A DNA stretch of 64,000 nt, taken from positions 310,001 through 374,000 of the forward strand of contig NZ_JASISP010000001.1 of the NCBI RefSeq assembly GCF_030063185.1, read 5' to 3'. Below are positions 26,426 through 34,335 of the stretch, piece by piece. The notes below the pieces were generated by a model. The model did no database searches and was not told where the DNA came from. It saw only the letters and a program-made list of their open reading frames with translations. Every line of letters starts with the position of its first letter. Positions within the stretch are counted from its first letter, which is position 1. Source of the DNA: Arthrobacter sp. H35-D1 (GTDB taxonomy: Bacteria; Actinomycetota; Actinomycetes; Actinomycetales; Micrococcaceae). Both the position numbers and the translations under genes were made by a program.

Positions 26426-26731
26426 TTACCAGCTGGACTTCTTGATGCCGGGCAGTTCGCCAGCGTGCGCCATCTTGCGGAAGCGTACACGGGAGATGCC
26501 GAACTTCTGGAGCGTGCCACGGGGACGGCCGTCAATGGCGTCGCGGTTACGAACACGTACCGGCGATGCATTGCGGGGGAGCTTCTGCAGGCCCAGGCGG
26601 GCCGCTTCGCGCTCTTCGTCGGTGGAGGCCGGGTTGACGAGGGCCTTCTTCAGGGCGAGACGCTGCTCGGCGTAACGCTCTACGATGACCTTGCGCTTCT
26701 CGTTCTTCGCGATCATGGACTTCTTAGCCAT
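26426..26731 (-). CDS. rpsN: 30S ribosomal protein S14, zinc-independent (C-) form
   Basis: S14 binds the 3' major domain of 16S rRNA in the small-subunit head. This 101-residue protein is the long form without the CxxC-CxxC zinc ribbon; no cysteine is present. It begins [20 protein letters not shown] and ends with [21 protein letters not shown]-like residues typical of the long form. The core carries [19 protein letters not shown]. Actinobacteria usually hold a second, zinc-binding S14 in the main ribosomal operon. This version sits four bases after rpmG, as the last gene of the rpmB-rpmG-rpsN operon. Confidence 0.95.
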   Translation of the reverse strand: MAKKSMIAKNEKRKVIVERYAEQRLALKKALVNPASTDEEREAARLGLQKLPRNASPVRVRNRDAIDGRPRGTLQKFGISRVRFRKMAHAGELPGIKKSSW

Positions 26732-26735
26732 AGTC

Positions 26736-26903
26736 TTAGCGCTCCTCTCGGAATTCGACGTGCTGACGGATCTTGGGATCGTACTTTTTCAGGACCAAAC
26801 GGTCCGGAGTGTTACGACGGTTCTTGCGAGTCACATATGTGAAACCAGTTCCTGCCGTGCTCTTGAGCTTGATGATCGGACGTACGTCCTTGTCTTTTGC
26901 CAC
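26736..26903 (-). CDS. rpmG: 50S ribosomal protein L33, zinc-independent (C-) form
   Basis: L33 sits near the E site of the large subunit. This 55-residue protein reads [18 protein letters not shown] (GTG start) and continues [19 protein letters not shown] to [16 protein letters not shown]. The cysteines of the zinc-binding form are absent. The GTG overlaps the rpmB stop by one base (TAGTG), and rpsN starts after a four-base gap, so the three are translated from one message. The gene is easy to miss because of its GTG start and small size. Confidence 0.93.
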   Translation of the reverse strand: MAKDKDVRPIIKLKSTAGTGFTYVTRKNRRNTPDRLVLKKYDPKIRQHVEFREER

Positions 26904-27139
26904 TAGAGCTTCACCCCACGAGCGAGAATGTCGGCGACGACGGAGTCAATACCGCGCACGTCGATGGTCTTGATGCCCTTGACGGAAAGCTGCAACGTGA
27001 CGTTGCGGCGCAAGGACGGTACCCAGTAGCGCTTCTTCTGGATATTCGGATCGAACCGACGCTTGTTGCGGCGGTGCGAGTGCGAAATGCTATGTCCAAA
27101 GCCCGGCTCGGCTCCGGTCACCTGGCAATGTGCTGCCAT
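26903..27139 (-). CDS. rpmB: 50S ribosomal protein L28, zinc-independent (C-) form
   Basis: This is L28 of the large subunit, 78 residues. It starts [19 protein letters not shown] and has the basic [20 protein letters not shown] stretch, followed by [19 protein letters not shown]. It has one Cys only, not the paired CxxC of the zinc form, and resembles the M. tuberculosis RpmB2 type. The ATG at 27139 follows TAGGAGTGATC. It is the first gene of the operon. In other actinobacteria such C- operons are repressed by zinc through Zur; here that is inference. Confidence 0.93.
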   Translation of the reverse strand: MAAHCQVTGAEPGFGHSISHSHRRNKRRFDPNIQKKRYWVPSLRRNVTLQLSVKGIKTIDVRGIDSVVADILARGVKL

Positions 27140-27230
27140 GATCACTCCTAAAAAATGAATGGAAACGGTTCACTGGTGCAAACCGTGCGCTGAGGCAGCG
27201 TCCGCCCTTGGACAGCATGATTCCCCACCG

Positions 27231-27246
27231 TCATTTTTCATGATGA
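27231..27246 (-). promoter_or_regulatory. AT-rich palindrome upstream of rpmB, weak Zur-box candidate
   Basis: TCATTTTTCATGATGA contains outer TCAT/ATGA symmetry and one half-site (TTTTCAT) of the actinobacterial Zur consensus ATGAAAAT-N-ATTTTCAT. It lies 92 bases before rpmB in an otherwise GC-rich region. The match is partial, so this is a suggestion based on the known control of zinc-free ribosomal protein operons. Confidence 0.25.
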
Positions 27247-27432
27247 ATAGGAAGGTGCCCGTCCGGCGAATACCCGAATGCACGCAACTTGAGCCCCTAA
27301 CTACCGGCCGACGGGAGGATAATCACCGCAAACCGGAGCAATTGCACACGCTCCGCGCCACCTAGCGCTTACCCAGTCTAGGTCCCGTTGGCCACTTATC
27401 CCTAATTGGTTCATATCACGTTCGTGGTTAAA

Positions 27433-27477
27433 CAGACAGGCAGGGCATGAAAGGTGTTTTCGTGCCCTGCCTGTCTG
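27433..27477. terminator. Strong intergenic hairpin
   Basis: The 17-bp arms (27433-27449 and 27461-27477) pair with one G/T position around an 11-base loop. It lies 362 bases beyond the SGNH gene stop and about 290 bases upstream of rpmB, with no T-tract on either strand. It may be a terminator for transcripts running in from the right, or part of an RNA leader. Confidence 0.4.
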
Positions 27478-27838
27478 CCCACAGCGAATCAGCGCCTCCT
27501 TGAAGCACGCCGCCAGCCACTCCCCCAAGGGTGGCGGCGGAAATTGTGTCTTACGGTTCGGCTGCCGCAGCTGCGGCCCCTGCCCGCCGGTGCCGGCTCC
27601 ACGTTCTGCCATGGCTGTCGGGTACGGCCCCCATCCCCCTGAAACGGTCATCGTGGTCCGTCTGCTTCAGCGCTTTCCTGCCGTCCGTGGTGTCAGCTGA
27701 ATCCGACATTGCGGACGCGACCCTGGCCGGCACATCGGTAATCACTGCGTATCTTTCGGCACTGGCAACGGCACCTGGGCCCAGCGGGAGGTTCCACGAC
27801 GGCGGACCGAGGGGTCCGGCGTCGTACTCTATTTGGGT

Positions 27839-28618
27839 TTAGCCACGCAGCGGGCGCAGGACCGGCCAGCGGGCGCTGAGGGCATCGCCGGAGGAGACGC
27901 CGCGCAAGCGTCGGCTCACCCACGGGCCCACGTACTCCTTGGTCCAGGCGGCATTGTCCCTGAACGTTTCGGTGCCGGTTTTGGCAATGACCGGTGGCAG
28001 CTCGGGCATGGGGATGCGGGCAGTTTCGTCCAGCTGCCCCAGCACGCGGTTGGCCATGTTGATGTGGCCGACGGCGGACATGTGCATGCGGTCGATGCCC
28101 CACAGCCGCCAGTCGTTGTACTCGCGAAAGCGCCAGTAGTCGACGATTTCGGCGCCTTGGTCCAGGGCCACTTCGCGCACCAATTCGTTGTAGATGGCGG
28201 TGCGTCCGCGAATGGCGGCGAAAACCTTTGACGTGCTGGCGTCGAAGCCGGTGAAGATGAGGATGCGGGCTCCGGTTCCGGCCAGTTTGGCGATGCCCGC
28301 GGCGTAGCCGGCCACCATGGCGTCGATGTCCACCTTGGGGCGCAGGATGTCGTTGATGCCTGCATAGATGGTGACAAGCGTGGGATTCATGCCCACTGCG
28401 ACATCTATTTGTTCGTTGAGGATCTGGTGCATTTTTTTGCCCCTGACCGCAAGGTTGGCGTAGCCGAACGCCTCCGCGCCGTCCGGGTGTGCCAGCGCCA
28501 GCTGCTCGGCGGCCCTGTCTGCCCAACCGCGAACCTGATTGGGTAGCGTGGGGTCCGTGTCGCCGAGGCCTTCCGTAAAAGAGTCCCCCACTGCCACGTA
28601 CCGTGCCGAAAATTCCAT
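27839..28618 (-). CDS. SGNH/GDSL-family hydrolase
   Basis: This is a 259-residue esterase/lipase-type serine hydrolase. Block I is VAVGDSFTEGLGD (nucleophile Ser about residue 13). Block II Gly lies in LAVRGKK and block III in IYAGINDILRP (Asn of the oxyanion hole). Block V is GIDRMHMSAVGH (Asp-x-x-His). No signal peptide is visible, so it is probably cytoplasmic. Such proteins in actinobacteria may act on acyl esters or as deacetylases; the substrate is unknown. It starts at ATG 28618 behind GAGGAG. The ABC exporter gene ends about 100 bases upstream on the same strand. Confidence 0.88.
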   Translation of the reverse strand: MEFSARYVAVGDSFTEGLGDTDPTLPNQVRGWADRAAEQLALAHPDGAEAFGYANLAVRGKKMHQILNEQIDVAVGMNPTLVTIYAGINDILRPKVDIDAMVAGYAAGIAKLAGTGARILIFTGFDASTSKVFAAIRGRTAIYNELVREVALDQGAEIVDYWRFREYNDWRLWGIDRMHMSAVGHINMANRVLGQLDETARIPMPELPPVIAKTGTETFRDNAAWTKEYVGPWVSRRLRGVSSGDALSARWPVLRPLRG

Positions 28619-28714
28619 GGGCGCTCCTCAATTTCAGGCTTTCGGGGCAGGCGGCGGGCGGCACGGCTGCTGCTGCCATGTTGGATTGACTACGCCCATC
28701 CTATGGCCCGACGT

Positions 28715-30595
28715 CTAGGTGGCCAGTTCCAGCTCCTCGCCGGCGGCGATCAATCCCGCATAGGCGCCGCCTGCATCACGCAGTTCCGCCGGCACCCCAA
28801 CTTCCACCAGCACCCCTGCGGCGAGCACAGCCAGCTGTTCGGCATCCTCGACGGTGGAGAGCCGGTGCGCGATGGTCAACGTGGTGCGGCCCGCTGCCAG
28901 ATGGTCCAAGGCCAGCTGGACGGCAGCTTCGGTGGTGTTGTCCAGCGCCGAGGTGGCCTCATCAAGGACCAGCACGCGCGGGTTGCGCAAGATGGTTCGG
29001 GCAATGGCCAGCCGCTGCTGCTCGCCGCCGGAGAAGCGGTGTCCGCGTGCGCCCACGAGCGTGTCGAGCCGTTCGGGCAGTCCGGCCACTTGGTCGGCAA
29101 TCTGGGCCGACGCGAGCGCCATCCACAATGTTGCATCGTCGGCATCCGGGGCTGCCAAGCGCAGATTTTCGCGGATGGAGGCGTGCACCAGGTAGCTCTC
29201 TTGGGACACGACGCCCACAATTTGGGCCAGCACATCCGGGGAAATATCCCGCACATCAACTCCATCGATGGTGACCTTGCCAGCGGTGGTGTCGTGCAGC
29301 CTAGGCACCAGCGCACCAAGCGTCGACTTGCCCGAACCGGTGGGGCCCACCACGGCTGTTGTGGAGCCAGCTGGCAGCGCAAGGTTGATTCCGCGCAGAA
29401 CATCGGGGCCGCCGTCGTACGCGAAATGCACGTTTTCAAAGCGGACCTCGCCGCGCACCAATTCCGGATCCAGCTCAACAGGATGCGCAGGGGCGGTAAT
29501 TTCCGGCACCATGTCCAGGTATTCGAAGATGCGGCTGAACAACGCCATGGCCGTGACCCACTGGACGCCGAGGTTCAGCAGGCCCATGACGGGGCGGAAA
29601 ATGGTGGCTTGCAGCGCTGTGAACGCCACGATGGTGCCGATGCTCATGGTGTTCCCGGGCAGCCCGCCGGCAAAGTAGATCAGTGCCGGGATGGCGGAGA
29701 AGATGATGCCCATGGTGGCCATCCGCCAGCGCCCGGCCAGCTGCGAGCGCAATTCCAGGCCGATGAGGCGTTCGGAGCTTTCGGTGTAGCGCGCGGCGTC
29801 GCGGCCGGTGGTCCCAAGTGTTTTGGCCAGCCGCACCCCTGAAATGCTCAGCCCTTCCTCCACATAGGTGTTCATGGTGGCCAGTTCGGCCTGCATGGTG
29901 GAGGTGATGTCGCGACGGATCAGTGCCACGCGGCGGGAAAACCAGACCGCGGGCGGGATGACGATGAGCGAGAGCAGGGCCAGCTTCGGCGACAGCACCA
30001 CCATGGCGACGGCCGTGCCCACCGCGGTGGTCACATTGGACGCGACGCCGGTGGCGGTGGAGGTGATGACGGACTGCATGCCGGAGATGTCGTTGTTCAG
30101 CCGCGACTGCACTTCTCCGCTGCGGGTCTTGGTGAAGAAGGAGAGGGATTGCTTTTGCAGGTGCGTGAACAGCCGGGTGCGCAGCGTGTGCATGATCTCC
30201 TGCCCCATGGACGTTGTCATCCACGTCTGCACCACGCCGATCAGGGCCGTTGCGGCGGCCACCGCGATCATGGCGCCGGCGAGCCACCCCAGCAGCGGCA
30301 GGTCCTTGTTGGGCAGCGCCGTGTCGATGACGCCCCTGACGAGGAACGGCTGGGCCAGGGTGATGATGCTTGAGGCGCTGATCAGCAGCACGACGGCGGC
30401 GATGGTCCCCTTGTGCGGGGCGAACAGTGCCACAACGCGTTTCAGGCTCACGGGATGGCGCTGAATTTGCACCTTGTCGGCGGGGTTGACGCGCGCAGGG
30501 CCGCGGACCGGGCCGCTGGGTGGGCCGCCGGGGCCAAGGTCCGGGTGGCCGCCTTGGTCACGGGTAGGTTTTTGACTGACGGCGTTCTCCGCCAT
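28715..30595 (-). CDS. ABC exporter, fused membrane and ATP-binding domains
   Basis: This is a 626-residue half-transporter of the MsbA/MDR type that works as a dimer. Six helices occupy about residues 60-350. The nucleotide-binding domain has Walker A GPTGSGKST, the signature FSGGEQQRLAIARTIL, and Walker B VLVLDEATSALD, followed by AHRLSTVEDA. I use the ATG at 30595, which follows GGAGG, rather than the earlier in-frame ATG at 30637. It is divergent from a MarR regulator 103 bases away, which probably controls it, a common arrangement for drug efflux. The substrate is unknown. Confidence 0.87.
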   Translation of the reverse strand: MAENAVSQKPTRDQGGHPDLGPGGPPSGPVRGPARVNPADKVQIQRHPVSLKRVVALFAPHKGTIAAVVLLISASSIITLAQPFLVRGVIDTALPNKDLPLLGWLAGAMIAVAAATALIGVVQTWMTTSMGQEIMHTLRTRLFTHLQKQSLSFFTKTRSGEVQSRLNNDISGMQSVITSTATGVASNVTTAVGTAVAMVVLSPKLALLSLIVIPPAVWFSRRVALIRRDITSTMQAELATMNTYVEEGLSISGVRLAKTLGTTGRDAARYTESSERLIGLELRSQLAGRWRMATMGIIFSAIPALIYFAGGLPGNTMSIGTIVAFTALQATIFRPVMGLLNLGVQWVTAMALFSRIFEYLDMVPEITAPAHPVELDPELVRGEVRFENVHFAYDGGPDVLRGINLALPAGSTTAVVGPTGSGKSTLGALVPRLHDTTAGKVTIDGVDVRDISPDVLAQIVGVVSQESYLVHASIRENLRLAAPDADDATLWMALASAQIADQVAGLPERLDTLVGARGHRFSGGEQQRLAIARTILRNPRVLVLDEATSALDNTTEAAVQLALDHLAAGRTTLTIAHRLSTVEDAEQLAVLAAGVLVEVGVPAELRDAGGAYAGLIAAGEELELAT

Positions 30596-30621
30596 GGGCG
30601 CCACCTCCATATGGTGCGCGT

Positions 30622-30638
30622 GGTGCGGGACTCGCACC
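30622..30638. promoter_or_regulatory. Inverted repeat in the MarR/ABC exporter divergent region
   Basis: GGTGCG (30622-30627) and CGCACC (30633-30638) form a 6-bp dyad with a 5-base spacer between the two start codons. MarR proteins bind dyads of this size, so it is a candidate operator for regulator and exporter. Confidence 0.35.
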
Positions 30639-30698
30639 GTTCATTAGCGAGGCTACCTCACTATGTGGTGTGTCGTCAACTTTAGTATGCTGGTTTGC

Positions 30699-31259
30699 AT
30701 GGTCCCCACTGATGATGCGCCCGATCTTGGCGAACTGTTTCATGCGGCATTCCGCGGCCTGCGACGCACCTGGTCCGAGCAGTTGGCCCCTTGGGAACTG
30801 ACACCGCATCAGTGGCGGGCGCTGCTGACCTTGATGCGGCGCCATCCGGACGTGCCGACGCATCCCGTCGGGCCCGCTGAGGCCGCCGATGCCGGCGGGG
30901 AAGCCGCTGCTGGCGCGGGCAACACTGCTGGCGTTGGCGGAGACGGCGCTGGCGGAGACGGTGGTGGGTGCAGCGCCGGTCGTAGCGATGTCCGGCTCAA
31001 GGATCTGGCCGGGCGCCTCCGCATCGCTCCGCGCTCAGCCACCGAGGTTGTGGACCAGCTCGAGGTCAAAGGCTTGGTGCGCCGCGATCCAGACCCCACC
31101 GACAGGCGGGCAACGCTCATCGTGGCAACGGCCGCAGGGCAAAAACTCTTCGCGGACATTCAAGCCGAGCGCCGCGACAAGTCCACGGAGTACTTTTCCC
31201 GGCTCAATCTGCATGATCACGCAGAATTGGCCCGAATTCTGGGTCAACTGCACGACTAG
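30699..31259 (+). CDS. MarR-family regulator with low-complexity insert
   Basis: This is a 186-residue winged-helix regulator. The N-terminal helices (LGELFHAAFRGLRRTW) and the DNA-binding part (LKDLAGRLRIAPRSATEVVDQLEVKGLVRRDP, about 100-131) are clear and match actinobacterial MarR proteins. Between them, at about residues 51-97, lies an Ala/Gly-rich stretch of roughly 40 residues that other members lack. The start is uncertain: ATG 30699 (MVPTDDAPD) begins at the usual place, and ATG 30663 would add twelve residues over the promoter. It is divergent from the ABC exporter, its likely target. Confidence 0.8.
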   Translation: MVPTDDAPDLGELFHAAFRGLRRTWSEQLAPWELTPHQWRALLTLMRRHPDVPTHPVGPAEAADAGGEAAAGAGNTAGVGGDGAGGDGGGCSAGRSDVRLKDLAGRLRIAPRSATEVVDQLEVKGLVRRDPDPTDRRATLIVATAAGQKLFADIQAERRDKSTEYFSRLNLHDHAELARILGQLHD

Positions 31260-31321
31260 CAGCCGTACTTCACGGCCTTTCCACGCTCCGCAGCCCACGA
31301 ACCCGCGCCGTCCCCGCATGA

Positions 31322-31379
31322 CCGCGTCTGCCCCGCGAACCCGCGGTTGGGCAACAGCGGGTTCGCGGGGCAGACGCGG
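31322..31379. repeat. Dispersed hairpin repeat, copy A
   Basis: Perfect 23-bp arms (31322-31344 and 31357-31379) enclose the 12-base loop GGTTGGGCAACA. It lies between the convergent MarR and siderophore-interacting protein genes. Related copies with the same loop and spacing occur at 36789-36846 and 37476-37533. All are intergenic. It may also terminate transcription. Confidence 0.7.
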
Positions 31380-31425
31380 GAACCCCGCCGAGGGCTGGTT
31401 CCATGGCATTGTTTCAGCACGGCGG

Positions 31426-32397
31426 CTATCCAGGAAGGGCTTGACCTTGGCGCCAGTAGCCCATAAATGCGACCGCATTTCGGTCCATTCCAACCTCGCG
31501 CACCAAATATCGGCGCAGGTCTCGGATGACGGCGGCTTCCCCGGCAATCCATGCGTAGAGGCCATGTCCGGTGGCGGCGGCGGGAGTCTCCCACAAAATG
31601 GTGCTGTCAATATCCACATCTTCGGGATCCTCGCCCCGGTCGCACGCCGCGGGGACCACAACGGAGCGCACCTCAGCTGCGAGCGCACCTCCATGCGCCC
31701 CAACTCCCCGCGCCAACCAGCGCACTTCAACACCGGAACTGGTTGACATCTCCTGGAAGTCCGCCGCCTCGGGAACTTCCAGGACGGCGTGGCCGCCGAC
31801 GTGGGCAGGGAGGGATTCCAGAATGGCGGCGACGGCAGGCACGGCCGTTTCGTCACCCACCAGCAGTACGCGCTGTGCGAATCCGGGCACAAATTCAATC
31901 CCCACACACTCGCCCCACCGCGCGCACGGGCCAATGATGGTCATGGCGTCCCCGGGCTGCGCCTCGGCAGCCCATTCGGAGGCAGGACCAGAAACACCGT
32001 CCAGATGCAGCGCAAAGTCAATGTCCAGCTCAGCTGGCACCGGCTCCAAGGAGTCGGAGCCGGGAGTGCCCCGTCGCAGGGATCGCACGGTGAAGGTGCG
32101 CATGACACCGCGCACGGACTCATCCAGCATGCGCCAGTTGTGGTACCAGTCCTCCTGCAGCGAACCACAAACATGGCTCAGTTCCGGCAGCGGATGCCCC
32201 GGGGAGGGAAGCATCAACTTGATGCGTAAATCCAAGGTCCGCCCCTCCGCATTGGAGCCAAAGAGCTCCAAGTCGGGACCAGTGAACGTGATCCTGCGAA
32301 AGTGCGGACTGAGCTGTTGCACGGCGCTCACGCGCAGCTCAAACGCCCGGATGGGCCGGAGGGTTTCCGTGCCGGCCTCCTCAACTGCCGATGTCAT
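31426..32397 (-). CDS. Siderophore-interacting protein (FAD-dependent ferric-siderophore reductase)
   Basis: This is a 323-residue flavoprotein of the SIP/ViuB family that reduces imported ferric siderophores with NAD(P)H, releasing iron in the cytoplasm. The FAD-binding domain covers residues 15-160, with MRTFTVRSLRR (the RxYT/S-type FAD motif) and the GPASEWAAEAQPGD block. The SIP domain follows with LLVGDETAVPAVAAILE. It ends with YLVREVGMDRNAVAFMGYWRQG, typical of the family. It overlaps the ATPase gene stop by four bases as the last gene of the iron uptake operon. Confidence 0.92.
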   Translation of the reverse strand: MTSAVEEAGTETLRPIRAFELRVSAVQQLSPHFRRITFTGPDLELFGSNAEGRTLDLRIKLMLPSPGHPLPELSHVCGSLQEDWYHNWRMLDESVRGVMRTFTVRSLRRGTPGSDSLEPVPAELDIDFALHLDGVSGPASEWAAEAQPGDAMTIIGPCARWGECVGIEFVPGFAQRVLLVGDETAVPAVAAILESLPAHVGGHAVLEVPEAADFQEMSTSSGVEVRWLARGVGAHGGALAAEVRSVVVPAACDRGEDPEDVDIDSTILWETPAAATGHGLYAWIAGEAAVIRDLRRYLVREVGMDRNAVAFMGYWRQGQALPG

Positions 32398-33284
32398 GAC
32401 TTGCTCCCTGCAGCCGCAGAAATCAGATCCGGCACACCTTCGGAGAGTTTCCGCACTGCGGCATCGGCCAGCAGCGCCGCCCGGCGCCCAATGGGAACCA
32501 CCATGGGCGTTCCCACAACGGGGTCCGCCACCACCACGGAGTCCAAACCAAACACGTCCCGCACCAGCCCGGCCGTGAGCACCTCCGACGGCGCCCCTTG
32601 GGCCACAACGGCCCCCGCCTTCATCGCTATGAGGTTATCCGCGTACCTGGCCGCAAGGTTGAGATCATGCAGCACGATCACCACCGTGATGCCGCGCCGC
32701 GCATTGAGCTCGGACACCACATCCAGAACTTCCACCTGGTGGGCCAGGTCAAGGTAGGTGGTGGGCTCGTCCAGCAGCAGCACGTCGGTTTCCTGGGCCA
32801 GCGCCATGGCGATCCACACTCGCTGACGCTGACCGCCGGATAATTCATCGATGTTCCGGCCAGCCAGCTGCTGGGTGCCAGTGACGTTCAGCGCGGCCGC
32901 CACGGCGTCGTCGTCGGCCGCCGTCCATTGCCTGAACCAGCCTTGGTGCGGGCTGCGGCCCCGCCCCACCAAGTCCGCAACGGTGATGCCTTCGGGCGCC
33001 GTCGGAGTTTGCGGCAGGATGCCTAGCTTTCGGGCAATTTCGCGGGTAGGGACCTTATGGATGTCCTCGCCATCAAGGTGTACGACGCCGGAAGTTGGCT
33101 TCAGCAGCCTGGCCAGGCCGCGTAGCAAGGTGGATTTGCCGCAGGCGTTGGCCCCGACAATGATAGTCACCTTCCCTGCCGGCAAGCCCACCGAGAGATT
33201 CTTTACAATGGGCGCCCCGCCATAGCCCAGCGAGAGTTCGCCGGCGGACAGTCTTGCGGGGTTTTGTGCTGAGAGTTCAGTCAT
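32394..33284 (-). CDS. Iron-siderophore ABC transporter ATP-binding protein (FecE/FhuC-like)
   Basis: This ATPase powers siderophore import, 296 residues. Walker A is GANACGKST, the signature is LSGGQRQRVWIAMALAQ, Walker B is LLLDEPTTYLD, and the His switch is in IVLHDLNLAARYADN. It starts at ATG 33284 behind GGAGG, one base after the permease stop, and overlaps the SIP gene by four bases. Together with two permeases and a lipoprotein it forms a complete FecBCDE-type importer. Confidence 0.94.
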   Translation of the reverse strand: MTELSAQNPARLSAGELSLGYGGAPIVKNLSVGLPAGKVTIIVGANACGKSTLLRGLARLLKPTSGVVHLDGEDIHKVPTREIARKLGILPQTPTAPEGITVADLVGRGRSPHQGWFRQWTAADDDAVAAALNVTGTQQLAGRNIDELSGGQRQRVWIAMALAQETDVLLLDEPTTYLDLAHQVEVLDVVSELNARRGITVVIVLHDLNLAARYADNLIAMKAGAVVAQGAPSEVLTAGLVRDVFGLDSVVVADPVVGTPMVVPIGRRAALLADAAVRKLSEGVPDLISAAAGSKS

Positions 33285-33285
33285 C

Positions 33286-34335
33286 TTAGCCTCCTTGGTC
33301 GGCTCGGTTGGATGAGATCAGCAGCCACAGCAGGAACGGCGCGCCCAAGGCCCCTGTGACCACTCCTACGGGCAGTGCCGTTCCGGGAAGTGCGTTCACC
33401 GCAACAAAGTTGGCAGCCAACACAATAGCCGCCCCCACCAGCGCCGACAGCGGCAGGCTGGACGCTCCTGCGTTCAGACGCTTTGCGATGGGTCCGGACA
33501 GAAAGGCAACAAAAGCGATGGGTCCGGCGGCCGCTGTGGGGAAGGCAGCGAGCAAAACTCCCACAACCGTCAGCAACAGGCGCGCACGGGGAACATCGAA
33601 ACCCAGCCCGGCCGCAGTGTCGTCCCCCAGCGCCAAGCCGCTGAGCTGGCGTAAACCGACAGCGGTGAACGGCACAAGAACCAGCAGGGCCGCGCCCAAA
33701 ATGGCGACACGCTCCCACGTGGCAGAGTTCAATGAACCAGTCATCCACACCATGAGGTCCTGGGCGTTGTTGATATCTGCCCGTGACAGCATGAACGTCA
33801 CGGCCGCCTGCATGAAAGCTGCCGTGCCAATCCCCACCAATATCAATCCCGTGCCGCCGCGCCCGCGGGCCAGCACAGTAATGAGCAGGGCCACCAATAG
33901 GGCCCCCACAACGGCTGCGAGCGAGACCCCGGCACCTCGAACACCCAACAGCACGACGGCGGCAACCGCCGTGGCGCTGGCGCCGTAGCTGATGCCAATG
34001 ATGTCGGGGCTGGCCAGCGGATTGCGGAGCATGGTTTGAAAAATGGCACCGGCCGCACCGAAGGAGGCCCCCGTCAACAGCCCCAACAACGCCTGCGGGA
34101 GCTTGTTTTCCATGACGATGAAGCTGGCGCCGGGAATTCTCTCCCCACCCAGCATCGCGAAGAAGTCTCCGATGGTGACGGTGTAGCTACCCAACAATAT
34201 GTTCACCGCCAGAAGACCAAAGACCAGCACCACGGCGGATCCCATAAGCAATGCCCGACGCCGGCGCGGGGCTCTGCGCAGTTCACGCGCCCAGGCGCCG
34301 CTCACCCCGTCTTTCGCCGCTTCCAAGACGCTCAC
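33286..34335 (-). CDS. Iron-siderophore ABC transporter permease (FecCD family), second
   Basis: This is a 349-residue, about 10-helix permease of the FecCD/BtuC family. It has GLLTGASFGAAGAIFQTMLRNP near residue 85, followed by LASPDIIGISYGASA, and AAGPIAFVAFLSGPIAKRL around 268, the loop that contacts the ATPase. The GTG start at 34335 overlaps the stop of the upstream permease. The open frame continues far upstream but loses all resemblance. It pairs with the 34332-35471 permease to form the membrane channel. Confidence 0.92.
   Translation of the reverse strand: MSVLEAAKDGVSGAWARELRRAPRRRRALLMGSAVVLVFGLLAVNILLGSYTVTIGDFFAMLGGERIPGASFIVMENKLPQALLGLLTGASFGAAGAIFQTMLRNPLASPDIIGISYGASATAVAAVVLLGVRGAGVSLAAVVGALLVALLITVLARGRGGTGLILVGIGTAAFMQAAVTFMLSRADINNAQDLMVWMTGSLNSATWERVAILGAALLVLVPFTAVGLRQLSGLALGDDTAAGLGFDVPRARLLLTVVGVLLAAFPTAAAGPIAFVAFLSGPIAKRLNAGASSLPLSALVGAAIVLAANFVAVNALPGTALPVGVVTGALGAPFLLWLLISSNRADQGG

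Larger units (their letters stand above)
27140..27838. other. Gene-free 700-bp region with two hairpins
   Basis: No open frame here has family resemblance or a ribosome site. The stretch must hold the promoter of rpmB and the end of the SGNH hydrolase transcript. It contains a strong 17-bp hairpin (27433-27477) and a weaker one around 27509-27540 (CGCCGCCA against TGGCGGCG). A 64-codon minus-strand frame (27551-27745) has coding-like third positions but no recognisable product. A small RNA or a gene remnant cannot be excluded. Confidence 0.4.

Noticed and set aside
27531-27842. 103-codon plus-strand frame in the gene-free region
   Set aside because: No ribosome site, Ala/Ser-rich composition without motif, and it runs into the end of the convergent SGNH gene. 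It was kept only as part of the description of the gap.
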